Below, one piece after another: positions 38,701-50,600 of a stretch of DNA of 64,000 nt. The position numbers and the translations under genes are program-made. Each line of letters opens with the position of its first letter. Positions within the stretch are counted from its first letter, which is position 1. The stretch is from contig JAMPIT010000354.1 of the NCBI GenBank assembly GCA_026261815.1, positions 868,001-932,000 of the forward strand, given 5' to 3'. The DNA comes from Monarcha castaneiventris obscurior (taxonomy: Eukaryota > Chordata > Aves > Passeriformes > Monarchidae). The notes below the pieces were generated by a model. That model was not told the DNA's origin. It did not search any database and saw only the letters and a list, made by a program, of their open reading frames with translations.

Positions 38701-41700
38701 TTGCTCTGCAGGAGCCAGTGAAGAGCCAGAGACCCCAGAGGAAGGATCAGCGCTGCAGCAGGGGCACAGACTGGCACAGGAGAAAAGCCCAGGGACTGCT
38801 TTGCTCCAGGGCCATTCCCACCAGCAGCAGCTCAAGCTGTTACACCATGAAAAACTTCCTTAAGGGCACCGGAGCTCTGGGACTGTGCCATGGGAAACCT
38901 GGGGCTGAGGCAGTGAGAGAAAGGAGCTTCCTGGGGACCTTGGAAACCTGGCTGTGCCTGTTTGCAGAAGTCCAGCTTGGCCCTGCTGTGGATAGGAGGT
39001 TCTCTCCCCTGTGCCCAGCTAGAGCAGGACAGTGCTTTGCTCCCCCTGCACAGGCCAAGGAGGGAATAACGGTGCTGGGTGTTCACCCTGCAGAGCACAT
39101 CGGGGTCCCTGCCCTCTCTCCTGCACGTGGGCAGCGGGGTGGCCCAGTGAGCTGTTCCTTCTCCGGACAGTATTTGACACACAAGAGATGAGTAATCCCC
39201 AGGAACTTTTCAACCCGGGGTGTTTTGTGCAAGTCGTGTACTCCAAGGGGAGATCAGGACCCCCAACACGGGGCAGTGCTGCAGCACCTCCCCAGGCTCA
39301 AGAGAAGTGGCAGATGTGAGCTCCCCCCAAGCCCCTCCGGACACCAACCGCACTGCGGGGCGCTGGTGCTGCACAGCTTCTCGCAGAGGAACTGGATGGT
39401 CCTGCACGGGCTCTCGGGGAGGGGACGCTCCTGGCACAGGCAGCAGGCCACATCCTTGGGCACTTGGCTAAAGACAAGAGGGGATTCTTGGAGGAACACC
39501 CGGCCACCCAGTCCATGTCTGCGAGCCCAACTCAGGAACACAAGGGTACCACGCATGGGGGTTGTGTTTCACTGTGTGCCAGAGCTCTGGCAAAGTCCCC
39601 TCCTTCCCAATCCTAAACATCACAAAGGGGGTTTTACCCTGGAAAATGGAACTGCTCCCAAAATAGCACTTGACCCAGAAATGCACCCGCCTGGAGTTCC
39701 AACTCCCCTTTGAAAAACCTGCAGCGAGTCACCCAAAAGGTGAAATTCTGCCTCTGAGCTGGTGAGTTTGGCAGGTTCCCAGAAGGAAACGGCAACCCTT
39801 GAGCTTACTGGGCTTGTTCTGGTTTTGTGGCACACGGATTTGTTTCCCCAGCAGAGCCCTTGTCCCACCACTCAGGGCGTGCTGGCAGCTGGGGCTCAGT
39901 CCCACACACTCACAGGGTTTCCAAGCTCACTGTGGTCTGCAGGAACAGCAGCAGCGTCTGCGGAGTCACTTGGGTGGCACTCAGGTCTCTGCAAGCATTT
40001 GAAAGGCCTCATTACATTCTGCGATGACATGGCCAGAACTCTGCTCTGAGAGCAAGCCCAGGGCCCTGATGATGGTGGTGCTGTTGGCTGAGGGATGCAC
40101 TTCTGCCTAACCAAAGAGAAGCCATTCCCGAGCGCAGCTTCTCTGTGCCTTGCCCTGCTCTAAACCAGGGCGTCGCAATCAGGAGGGCAATCCTGCAGCT
40201 CTCGTGGCAGACAGATGCCACAGGAGAGGACTGCCCCTCTCCCGACCCTCCTGCTGCTCTCCCCTGAGGGCAGCTCCAGTCCCTGAAGGAGGCAGGAGCC
40301 TCGAGCTGCTGGCACGAGTGCTCCAGCGGGAGTGCAGTTTCCTCCCAGAGCCCTGCGGCCCCTGCACGGCCCCAGAGCTGGATGGGCTCTCGTCTCTGAA
40401 GGCTTGTGTCCCAGTTCCTGAGTTGCTTTGCAGCTGGGGACACAGCAGCCCTGCTTGGCCTTTGCCTTGCTCTGCCGGGGCCGGGGGTATTTGTGTCTCC
40501 AGCACACTCGGGCTGGGCAAGAGGGAGATTTCCTCCTGCACCAGCTTTCCTGAGAACGGGGCACTCGAGAGAGACACAGCTCTCTGTTGGTCTGCTCCAA
40601 AGGAGCCCATACTTACAGGGAGCTCACTGAGGGCAGCTTGAAGAATGCAGCGTCAGCAATGACAGCCAGCGGGTTATGGCTGAGGATCCTGAGAAACAAC
40701 AGAGCTCTGTGAGGCATGATGGCAGGGACGTGAGCTGGGTGTGCTGGGCACGTGGGGATGGCCTGGCCGCTTTCAAGGAAGCCTTGCAGGAGATGAGCAG
40801 AGTAGGGGAAAGGGCCCTTCCAGCTGCACACTCTGGGTGCTCCCTGGCTGACACCCAGAGTCGGAATCAGGACTCTGCAGAGGACAAATCTGCTCTTGCC
40901 CGCTGACCCTGCAGAGACCCTGCAGAGACTCGCTCTGCCCTGCCTTTAGCCCTGGACCCACTTACAGCTCCTCGAGAAACTGCATCCCATGCCAGGCCTG
41001 GAAAGCGCCGCTGCGGATCTGTGTGAGGCCATTCCCGGAGAGGTTTCTGGGGAAAGAGGAGGTCACACAACAGAATCGGGCCTGTCCCACGGGAAGAGGG
41101 GCTGAAGGGGGATCCCTTTGCACGAAAGGTACAAATCCAGTGTGGAAGAGGGGGGAAGCAGCTGCTTTCCCAGTGTTTGTAGCCTGCCCAGGAGGGAAAG
41201 CGGAGGGCCCAAGCACTGACTCTATTTCTGTGCCAGCATGCAGCCAAGCCTGCAAGACCTGGCTGCTCGGATGGCTGCGTGTGGACAACCCTGGTGGGGT
41301 CTGTCCCCCTGGCGTGGCCGTCCAGCCATCGGCATTGACCTCTGCAGCTCAGCTGGGCTCTGAGCAGGGCAGATTCAGGGGCTGCTGGGAAAAGAACAGG
41401 AGCATTTTCCAACCCAGGAAGGGTGCCCAGTGCAAAGACTTCACTAAAAACCCCAAAAGGAAACTTTCTCACTCACAGAAGCTTCAGGAAAGGCAGTGGC
41501 TCAAAAGCACGTTCCTCAATGGACACGATCTCATTGCCAGACAAGTCCCTGTTCCAGTCAGAACACCAAATGTCACTTCCGTTTGCCCTGTCGCTTTTAC
41601 TTGCCTCTGCAGCCTGCATCCCACGAGGGACCAAGGCCACTTGCCCGGGCCTGGGCTGAGCAGCAGGGCCCCAGGGAGGGGCAGGCAGGAGCCCCCCGCC

Positions 41701-42724
41701 GTGGGCAGGGCACGGTGCTTACAGGTGCTTCAGCAGGAACAGCCCCTCCAGGGAATGGCTCTTCACTGCCCGCAGCTCATTGTCCCTGAGCACTCTGCAA
41801 GGGCACACAGGGACATTGTGACAGCGGCTGCTGGCCAGCAGCAAGTGGGATTGTCATGGGGAAATGTCCTGCAGCAGCTCGACTGGAGCATCTCTTTGGG
41901 TCCCTGCAGGCATCGTCCCCGCTCCTGGCCGGAGCAGGCGCTTGCTCCTGGCCGGCTGAAGGTGAGCACAGCCTGGTCCCTGGGCAAGCACACACAGGGA
42001 CGGTGCCCTGGGCTGCAAGGGACGCGGCTCATGGCATTTCTTGCCATCCTGGGAAGCCCTGGCCATTCACACCCCTCCTTGAAGAGCAGCCCAGCTTTGA
42101 ATTCCAAAGGAAATGGGTGCTGTGGGGACTGCTGCTCCAACCCCTGAGCAAAGGATGGAAAATACCAAAATGCCTGACATTTGAAATGCTGCAGGGCACT
42201 TACAAGGTCTCAGTCCACGGGTAGTTCTTCCAGGCTCGCTTTCCAATCTTAGCAATGGAGTTGTCAGTGAAATCTCTGCAAAGAAAAGAAAGACACCGTC
42301 CCCCCTCAGGAAAACCCATTTCCCTGCCCATTCGGCTGCTGAGGTGGGAGTGGGTTTTGCCTGGAGAAGGCCCAGCGTGCCCAGCCTGGCATCACCCTCG
42401 TGCTGAGCTCGGGCCCCCAACCCGCCCTGTCTCCTGCCAGGGAGTCCCCCGGGTGTCCCACGTGGGCTTTGCAGCAATAGGGAGCCGAGGAGGGGGAGCT
42501 GCAGGGGTCTGTGGGGCGGCCGCTACTCACAGGACGGTGAGGGCCCGGCGGCGACTGGCCGGGGGCACGGTGGCCAGGCCGGCATGGCGGCAGTCCAGCA
42601 GCCCACGCCCTGCGCAGCGGCAGGGCTGTGGGCAGAACTCCTTGGACACTCCTGGGGAGGGGGCCACTGCCAGCAGCAGGGCCAGCAGCAGCAGAGCGCG
42701 CACGAGACGCATCACCAGGTCCAT
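35726..42724 (-). CDS. LRRC37: LRRC37-family leucine-rich repeat membrane protein, left (minus) copy
   Basis: Predicted type I membrane protein; the function of the family is poorly known. Exons: 42724-42531, 42275-42204, 41794-41723, 41548-41477, 41046-40966, 40688-40617, 39988-39914, 39467-39349, 38420-37303, 37198-37109, 36772-36708, 35951-35726. Phases join to 751 codons without a stop. Signal peptide at 1-27, LRRNT cysteines (FCPQPCRC), six LRR exons mostly of 72 bp, and a cysteine-rich LRRCT exon (CCLCQERPLP). The long exon 9 ends in the family's C-terminal domain (RMDCSLPQLQRTCAKMVS). The membrane span is in exon 10 (MIVFVVLLSVFIII), followed by a basic tail. The stop used by the right copy is changed here, adding eight residues. 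The exon 8 donor is the weak GTTGGT. LRRC37 identity rests on the C-terminal domain and on synteny next to PLEKHM1. Confidence 0.85.
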
Positions 42725-42924
42725 GGCGAGGCAGGACTGGCTGCAGTCGCCTGGGACACAAACCTGAGGTGTAGCTGTGGCAGTTCTGGTGTCACAGTGG
42801 TGCTGCCCATGTCACTGTAGCAGTGCTTGTGTCACTGTGGGGGTGCTTGGCATCACAGCTCGCAGCAAACCAGAGTTCAGGCGATGCTGTCACCAAATGA
42901 ATCTGTCACAGAGCCATAAATCTG

Positions 42925-43182
42925 TAGAATCGTGCAATGGATTGGCTTGGCAGGGGTCTTAAGGATGAGCCAGTGCCAGCCCTGCCATGGGCAGGGACAC
43001 CTCCCACTGTCCCAGGTGGCTCCAAGCCCCATCCAACCTGGCCTGGGACACTTCAGGGATCCAGGGGCAGCCACAGCTGCTCTGGGCACCCTGTGCCAGG
43101 GCTTCCCCACCCTCACAGGGAAGAATTTACCCCCAACACCCAATCTAACCCTGCTTTTCGTCACTCTGAAGCCTTTCCCATT
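42925..43182 (-). mobile_element. CR1 LINE 3' end in the left arm
   Basis: Minus-sense CR1 starting 'tagaatcgtgcaatgg', about 200 bases upstream of the left LRRC37 start. Its mirror copy is at 47,216-47,475, so the insertion predates the inverted duplication. Confidence 0.85.
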
Positions 43183-43680
43183 TGTTTTGGGTTTGTGTGG
43201 CCTGGTTTTGGTAGTGGAGGCTGAGGAGAACATTGGGACAGCTTCTGTGAGAAGGTGCCAGAACCTTCCCCCATGTCTGACAGAGCCAATGCCAGCGGGC
43301 TCCAGGGCGGACATGCCCCTGGCCAAGGCTGAGCCCATCTGAAGTGGTGGTAATGCTCTTGGGATAAGATATCTAAGAAGGGGAGAGGAATAACTCCTGT
43401 GGAACAACAGCCAGAGATAGGAGTGGAAACGTGGCAGGAACACCTCTGCAGATACCAGGGTCAGAGGAGAACAAGGGGCAGGATCTGCTCGAGGCACTGG
43501 ATTCCCCTCAGCCCAGGGTGAAGGCCATGGGGAGGCAGCTGTGCCCCTGCAGCCTGTGGAAGTTCACAGGGATGCAGAGATCCACCTGCAGCCCCTGGGG
43601 GACCCACTCTGGAGCAGGTGGATGCATGAAGGTGGCCGTGATCCTGTGGGAAGCCTGTGCTCGAACAGGCTTGCCTTAGC
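43183..43680 (+). mobile_element. truncated avian ERV LTR (plus sense)
   Basis: Begins TGTTTTGGGTTTGTGTGG then GGTTTTGGTAG. It continues through 'gacagagccaatgccagc', a TATA-like 'agatatctaagaagg', and the 'cacctgcagcccctggggga' repeats typical of a common avian LTR family. It breaks off near 43,680 before R/U5. The inner edge of the left arm falls inside it. Confidence 0.7.
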
Positions 43681-43784
43681 TTAGAGAAGCTGAGTTGCTG
43701 GTGGTTCAATGCTTCCTGGGTGCCTTGAAAGGAAGGAAGAAGAGGAACACAGAGAGGGAACACAGGTGCCTCCCACAGTGTGAT

Positions 43785-44268
43785 ACCATGTGAAGAACTT
43801 GGGTGAGAGTGAGAAGAGTTTCAAGAAGATTGTCCTCGACCTCCTGTTCCAATGTAGAAACTGCTGAGACTTTATTTTGATGTTATTTCTTTGTTGTTCT
43901 CTTTTCCTTGGATACTTATTCCCCTGTTATCTCCTTGCTGTTACTTGAGCGGGAAGCACCCCAGAGAAGCAGCAACAGTGAGGGGATGCCATCACCCCAG
44001 GACGAGGTGCCTGTGCCCAGTCACTGCGGTGCACCCCAAGAGCCAGCGCATTTGTCCCTCTCTGCAGAGGAGGGTGCTGCGGGTGGCCACGAGCTCGGGA
44101 CACCCAGAGAAGACATCAGTACCTCAGGGTTTTCCTCATCCCTTGTGCCAATGTTTCCCCCTGCGTTCAATAAAAATGAAGATTGTTCTTGTTCCTCCTG
44201 GTGTTGCTGATGTATTTGTAAAAGCCGCTTCTGTTCTCCCTCATGGCATTGGCCAAATTCAGTTCGAG
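43785..44268 (+). pseudogene. third LRRC37 3'-end fragment in the spacer
   Basis: Plus-sense match to the end of the LRRC37 3' region. It runs from 'gtgaagaacttgggtg' through 'agaagacatcagtacctcagg' and the AATAAA, to 'tgatgtatttgtaaaagccgc'. The same segment is at 54,650-55,000 and, inverted, at 35,390-35,730. No intact coding exon is present. The last third is almost identical to both arms and the first half is diverged. Confidence 0.75.
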
Positions 44269-44273
44269 ATTGC

Positions 44274-45240
44274 TGTGGGTTGACCCTGTCCAGATGCCAG
44301 GCATTCACAAAGCTGCTCACTCACTCCTCTCTGCAGCTGGACAGAGGGAGAAAATTTAACAAAGCTTCATGAGTTGAGACAAGGACCAGGAGGAAACACT
44401 CATCAAATATCATCAAGGGCAGAACAGGTTCAACTTAATGATATAAAATGAATTTATTACTAACACCATCAGAGCAAGATAATGAGAAGTAAAAGAAGCC
44501 CTTAAAAACACGTTCCCCCCACCACTCCCTCCTTCCCAGCTCTACCTCCTACTCCAGCGGCACAAGGAGACAGGGAATGGGAGTTATGGTCAGTTCATCA
44601 CCTGAGGCTTCTCCTGCTCTCAGGGAGAGGAGTTGTTACCCTGCTGCACCGTGGGGTTCCTCCCATGGGAGACAGTTCTCCAGAAACTTCTCCAACATGG
44701 CTTCATCTCATGAGCAGCAGCTCACTGCAAACTTCTGCACCATGAGCCCCTCCCACGGGCACACATTCCTCCCAAAACTGCTGCGGCATGGGTCACTCTT
44801 CCACGGGGTGCTGTCCTCCAAGGACAGGCTGCTCCAGCCTGGGAGCAGGGCCCCTCTCTCCACGGGTTTCCCACAGGATCACAGCCTCCTCCAGGTACCA
44901 CCTGCTCTGGTGTGGACCTCCTCCACAGGCTGCTGCTGGTTATCTGCATCCCCATGGATCCCCATGGGCTGCAGGTGGATCTCTGCTTCCCTGGGGATCC
45001 CCATGGGCTGCAGGTGGATCTCTGCTTCCCTGGGGATCCCCATGGGCTGCAGGTGGATCTCTGCTTCCCTGTGGGTCTCCATGGGCTGCAGGGGCACAGC
45101 TGCCTCACCATGGCCTCACCACAGGCTGCAGAGGAATCTCGGCTCCAGCACGTGGCGCACCTCCTCCCCCTCCTTCACTACCCTTCGTATCTGCAGGTTG
45201 TTCTCTTCACATAATCTTCCCTCCTGCTCTTGTCTAGTGG
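44274..45240 (-). mobile_element. avian ERV LTR, minus sense, U3 end missing
   Basis: Starts TGTGGGTTGACCCTGTCC (the U5 terminus read backwards). It contains 'aatttattactaacaccatcagag' and then a long array of 'gctgcaggtggatctctgctt' units, with three near-exact copies at about 44,955-45,075. It belongs to the same family as the LTR at 43,183 but in the opposite orientation. Confidence 0.7.
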
Positions 45241-45259
45241 CAGGAATGAGGCCACACTC

Positions 45260-45880
45260 TTTTTATAAAAACTGCTTTATTAAACAACAACAGCCAATTC
45301 CTTAATTAAAAAAAAAAAACAAAAAACCACCCGGATCTGCAGCGACTGGAGACACTTACAGCCAAAAAGGCTATAAACCCAAAACAAAGACCTACAGTGC
45401 TGGGTCTTTGCTTGGGCTAGCCCCAAGCAAAAACAGTTTAACAGGCAGGCCTAGGATCCCCAGCACTGGGCTCTGCCTAGGCTACTCCCGAGCAAGGTGT
45501 TGCACAGACAAAAGTGCATCAACCCAAGCAGACAAAAAGAGCAACCCTCCCCCCTGCCTTTCGATATTTATACTTTTCCCGGCTCCTCTCATCACCGCCC
45601 GTTGTCCTGCCCCCAAAGTAGGAGATAATTGGTGGACTTCTTTTAAAGTTCAGTTCATTGGTCCTGGTTCAGGAGATGGATGTAAGGCCTTTGGCCAATG
45701 GCTCGCTGGTTACTAGGGTTGTAAGTCTCTGGCTGGTGTCATCTGAGTTTTTGGAGTCAATTTCTCATTAAAATTCACGGTTACCGTGGGGCTTGGTGAC
45801 AGGTTACCGGTCGTTTCTGAAGATAGCACTTTAGCCATGGGTGGGGGTTCTTTCTCTCTCTAAAACACAGATAAACTTGG
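45260..45880 (-). mobile_element. probable LTR of another ERV family, minus sense
   Basis: On the minus strand a TATAAATA box lies at 45565-45572, and AATAAAGC is about 290 bases downstream at 45274-45281. Between them is moderately GC-rich sequence with two related phrases ('acagtgctgggtctttgcttgggct' and 'cagcactgggctctgcctaggct'). The exact ends are unclear. Confidence 0.45.
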
Positions 45881-46302
45881 AGATGATTTTAGAACATACC
45901 ATGGGATTTTTCAATGTAATTTAAACTCTGGAACTTTCCTTGGAATTTAGAAATATTACTTGGCACAAATTAAGAAACATGAACTACAAACTCTCTTAAT
46001 CAATTAAAAACTTAATTAACTCTTAACAACATTCATATTTTAAATTAATTACTTATCATTCCGTGAATGTGAAAGCCAAACGTTGTTTTATGTATGACAT
46101 CTAGTCACAATTAAAACTGTGCCATAACTTAGTTTTGGCTTCTTCTTAAATCTGTTAAATCTGTTATCACAGAGCCGTAACCATTTCTAATTGGCCCAGC
46201 CTAGGCAACTGGTAAAACCATCTCTGGAGGCATCAGGGATTGGCTCCGCCAGAGAGGAGGAAGCTGGAGGTCTCCAGCAGCTTATTACAGAAGGAATCTT
46301 CG
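45881..46302. other. A/T-rich spacer with LTR-tip-like end
   Basis: 45,881-46,180 is A/T-rich with no recognisable gene. 46,190-46,300 ('caggcatcagggattggctccg...ccagcagcttattacagaagg') resembles the 5' part of the avian LTR family in minus sense, matching 'cttctgtgagaaggtgccag' and 'gagccaatgcc' at 43,240-43,290. Confidence 0.4.
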
Positions 46303-47215
46303 TGACTCTGTGCCCACGACTGGAGCCCGCCCCGGCCCGAGCTGTTCGCCCGCGCCTTTCTCCTCAGGGCGGGGGGAGGCGCTGCCGGGGCCGGGCCGCC
46401 TCTCTGGGCGCTGCTTGCGGGGCTGTGCCGGGCTTTCCAAAGCTGCCCGCGGCTTCTTTAGCACGGGGGTCGCTGCCGGGGCCGTCCCTTTAGCACGGGG
46501 GTCGCTGCCGGGGCCGCCGCGCTCAGGCGGAGCTGCCGCTCGTCAGGGGCTCCGCGCTTGCCGCGCTGCGGCGGCCGGGCGGGAGGGCCGGCGCTGCCCC
46601 TCGGTCTGTGCCGGCGCTAAGGCGGAGCTCCGGCCGCGTCGGGAACTCTGCCGTCGCTCTCCCGGCGCGCTGCCGCCTCCAGAGCCCGGCTGCCGGAGCG
46701 CTTCGCCTCAGGGCCTCGGCAGCAGCGGCGCTTCCAGCGGGCTCGGACCGGCCGCCGCCGCTGCTGTTGCCGGCGCGCTGAGGCGGAGCTGCCGCCCCTC
46801 AGGCTCCCAGCGCTTCCCGCCACTGGCGCTGCGGCTCCCTCAGTCTCTCCCGGCGGGCATTCCGGGCTTTTCCCGGCTTTCGGGAAGCTCCTCTCGCTCT
46901 CCCAGCGCCATGGGGGAGGTTGGCCCTGCCTGGATGCCGGGTGCCCACCCAAAGGGGCTGGCACTGCCCTGCCCAGGGCATAGGGCAGAGAAAAAACAGC
47001 GAAAAACTCACGAATTTACAGAAAGCGAGGGAGAGATCCCTGCCCGATCAGCGTCAGTGACACAACAGACGAAACTTAGAGATATTAATTGTATTTATTG
47101 CCAACAAAGCTGGATTTATTACCAACACAGCAGGCTAATGAGAAGCAAAAGAAATCTCAACAACACCTAGAGCCACCCACCTGCTACCAAAACCTGGCAA
47201 AACAAATGCAAAACA
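46303..47215 (-). mobile_element. GC-rich LTR-derived block, copy 1
   Basis: Read on the minus strand it starts with an LTR tip (TGTTTTGC...GGTTTTGGTAG) and lacks most of U3. It has GGTAATAAATACAATTAA (poly(A) region) and a U5-like 'agggatctctccctcg', then about 700 bases of CpG-dense sequence with a duplicated 'tagcacgggggtcgctgccg' unit. It is duplicated almost exactly at 63,085-64,000. Long open frames here follow from GC content and are not supported as genes. Confidence 0.65.
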
Positions 47216-47475
47216 AATGGGAAAGGCTTCAGAGTGACAGAGAGCAAGGTTAGATCGGGTGTTGGGGGGAAATTCTTCCCTTTGAGGGTGGGGAAGCCCT
47301 GGCACAGGGTGCCCAGAGCAGCTGTGGCTGCCCCTGGATCCCTGAAGTGTCCCAGGCCAGGTTGGATGGGGCTTGGAGCCACCTGGGACAGTGGGAGGTG
47401 TCCCTGCCCATGGCAGGGCTGGCACTGGCTCATCCTTAAGACCCCTGCCAAGCCAATCCATTGCACGATTCTACA
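47216..47475 (+). mobile_element. CR1 LINE 3' end in the right arm
   Basis: Mirror copy of 42,925-43,182, reading plus-sense and ending 'gcacgattctacagatttatgg' about 200 bases before the right LRRC37 start codon. Confidence 0.85.
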
Positions 47476-47673
47476 GATTTATGGCTCTGTGACAGATTCA
47501 TTTGGTGACAGCATTGCCTGAACTCTGGTTTGCTGCGAGCTGTGATGCCAAGCACCCCCACAGTGACACAAGCACTGCTACAGTGACATGGGCAGCACCA
47601 CTGTGACACCAGAACTGCCACAGCTACACCTCAGGTTTGTGTCCCAGGCGACTGCAGCCAGTCCTGCCTCGCC

Positions 47674-50600
47674 ATGGACCTGGTGATGCGTCTCGTGCGC
47701 GCTCTGCTGCTGCTGGCCCTGCTGCTGGCAGTGGCCCCCTCCCCAGGAGTGTCCAAGGAGTTCTGCCCACAGCCCTGCCGCTGCGCAGGGCGTGGGCTGC
47801 TGGACTGCCGCCACGCCGGCCTGGCCACCGTGCCCCCGGCCAGTCGCCGCCGGGCCCTCACCGTCCTGTGAGTAGCGGCCGCCCCACAGACCCCTGCAGC
47901 TCCCCCTCCTTGGCTCCCTATTGCTGCAAAGCCCACGTGGGACACCCGGGGGACTCCCTGGCAGGAGACAGGGCGGGTTGGGGGCCCGAGCTCAGCACGA
48001 GGGTGATGCCAGGCTGGGCACGCTGAGCCTTCTCCAGGCAAAACCCACTCCCACCTCAGCAGCCGAATGGGCAGGGAAATGGGTTTTCCTGAGGGGGGAC
48101 GGTGTCTTTCTTTCTTTGCAGAGATTTCACTGACAACTCTATTGCTAAGATTGGAAAGCGAGCCTGGAAGAACTACCCGTGGACTGAGACCTTGTAAGTG
48201 CCCTGCAGCATTTCAAATGTCAGGCATTTTGGTATTTTCCATCCTTTGCTCAGGGGTTGGAGCAGCAGTCCCCACAGCACCCATTTCCTTTGGAATTCAA
48301 AGCTGGGCTGCTCTTCAAGGAGGGGTGTGAATGGCCAGGGCTTCCCAGGATGGCAAGAAATGCCATGAGCCGCGTCCCTTGCAGCCCAGGGCACCGTCCC
48401 TGTGTGTGCTTGCCCAGGGACCAGGCTGTGCTCACCTTCAGCCGGCCAGGAGCAAGCGCCTGCTCCGGCCAGGAGCGGGGACGATGCCTGCAGGGACCCA
48501 AAGAGATGCTCCAGTCGAGCTGCTGCAGGACATTTCCCCATGACAATCCCACTTGCTGCTGGCCAGCAGCCGCTGTCACAATGTCCCTGTGTGCCCTTGC
48601 AGAGTGCTCAGGGACAATGAGCTGCGGGCAGTGAAGAGCCATTCCCTGGAGGGGCTGTTCCTGCTGAAGCACCTGTAAGCACCGTGCCCTGCCCACGGCG
48701 GGGGGCTCCTGCCTGCCCCTCCCTGGGGCCCTGCTGCTCAGCCCAGGCCCGGGCAAGTGGCCTTGGTCCCTCGTGGGATGCAGGCTGCAGAGGCAAGTAA
48801 AAGCGACAGGGCAAACGGAAGTGACATTTGGTGTTCTGACTGGAACAGGGACTTGTCTGGCAATGAGATCGTGTCCATTGAGGAACGTGCTTTTGAGCCA
48901 CTGCCTTTCCTGAAGCTTCTGTGAGTGAGAAAGTTTCCTTTTGGGGTTTTTAGTGAAGTCTTTGCACTGGGCACCCTTCCTGGGTTGGAAAATGCTCCTG
49001 TTCTTTTCCCAGCAGCCCCTGAATCTGCCCTGCTCAGAGCCCAGCTGAGCTGCAGAGGTCAATGCCGATGGCTGGACGGCCACGCCAGGGGGACAGACCC
49101 CACCAGGGTTGTCCACACGCAGCCATCCGAGCAGCCAGGTCTTGCAGGCTTGGCTGCATGCTGGCACAGAAATAGAGTCAGTGCTTGGGCCCTTCACTTT
49201 CCCTCCTGGGCAGGCTACAAACACTGGGAAAGCAGCTGCTTCCCCCCTCTTCCACACTGGATTTGTACCTTTCGTGCAAAGGGATCCCCCTTCAGCCTCT
49301 CTTCCCGTGGGACAGGCCCGATTCTGTTGTGTGACCTCCTCTTTCCCCAGAAACCTCTCCGGGAATGGCCTCACACAGATCCGCAGCGGTGCTTTCCAGG
49401 CCTGGCATGGGATGCAGTTTCTCGAGGAGCTGTAAGTGGGTCCAGGGCTAAAGGCAGGGCAGAGCGAGTCTCTGCAGGGTCTCTGCAGGGTCAGTGGGCA
49501 AGAGCAGATTTGTCCTCTGCAGAGTCCTGATTCCGACTCTGGGTGTCAGCCAGGGAGCACCCAGAGTGTGCAGCTGGAAGGGCCCTTTCCCCTACTCTGC
49601 TCATCTCCTGCAAGGCTTCCTTGAAAGCGGCCAGGCCATCCCCACGTGCCCAGCACACCCAGCTCACGTCCCTGCCATCATGCCTCACAGAGCTCTGTTG
49701 TTTCTCAGGATCCTCAGCCATAACCCGCTGGCTGTCATTGCTGACGCTGCATTCTTCAAGCTGCCCTCAGTGAGCTCCCTGTAAGTATGGGCTCCTTTGG
49801 AGCAGACCAACAGAGAGCTGTGTCTCTCTCGAGTGCCCCGTTCTCAGGAAAGCTGGTGCAGGAGGAAATCTCCCTCTTGCCCAGCCCGAGTGTGCTGGAG
49901 ACACAAATACCCCCGGCCCCGGCAGAGCAAGGCAAAGGCCAAGCAGGGCTGCTGTGTCCCCAGCTGCAAAGCAACTCAGGAACTGGGACACAAGCCTTCA
50001 GAGACGAGAGCCCATCCAGCTCTGGGGCCGTGCAGGGGCCGCAGGGCTCTGGGAGGAAACTGCACTCCCGCTGGAGCACTCGTGCCAGCAGCTCGAGGCT
50101 CCTGCCTCCTTCACGGACTGGAGCTGCCCTCAGGGGAGAGCAGCAGGAGGGTCGGGAGAGGGGCAATCGTCTCCTGTGGCATCTGTCTGCCACGAGAGCT
50201 GCAGGATTGCCCTCCTGATTGCGACGCCCTGGTTTAGAGCAGGGCAAGGCACAGAGAAGCTGCGCTCGGGAATGGCTTCTCTTTGGTTAGGCAGAAGTGC
50301 ATCCCGCAGCCAACAGCACCACCATCATCAGGGCCCTGGGCTTGCTCTCAGAGCAGAGTTCTGGCCATGTCATCGCAGAATGTAATGAGGCCTTTCAAAT
50401 GCTTGCAGAGACCTGAGTGCCACCCAAGTGACTCCGCAGACGCTGCTGCTGTTCCTGCAGACCACAGTGAGCTTGGAAACCCTGTGAGTGTGTGGGACTG
50501 AGCCCCAGCTGCCAGCACGCCCTGAGTGGTGGGACAAGGGCTCTGCTGGGGAAACAAATCCGTGTGCCACAAAACCAGAACAAGCCCAGTAAGCTCAAGG

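Larger units (their letters stand above)
34587..43213 (-). repeat. left arm of LRRC37 inverted repeat
   Basis: The reverse complement of this segment matches 47,182-55,711 plus 62,571-62,729. Matching exon coordinates sum to about 90,398 across the arms, so the symmetry axis is near 45,200. The outer edge is at 'aaaatgcaacc' (34,587). The inner edge lies inside an LTR tip ('ggttttggtag', about 43,205-43,213). The arms are nearly identical over introns and exons 1-8, with small indels and diverged patches in exons 9-11. Confidence 0.93.

Noticed and set aside
41023..42147. 374-codon frame antisense to LRRC37, present in both arms (also 48250-49374)
   Set aside because: It spans several LRRC37 exons and introns on the opposite strand. 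Its presence in both arms only reflects arm identity.
46310..47170. 286-codon plus-strand frame in the GC-rich block, and its 246-codon copy at 63221-63961
   Set aside because: The sequence is LTR-derived and read against the LTR sense. The frame is open because of high GC content and has no recognisable domain.
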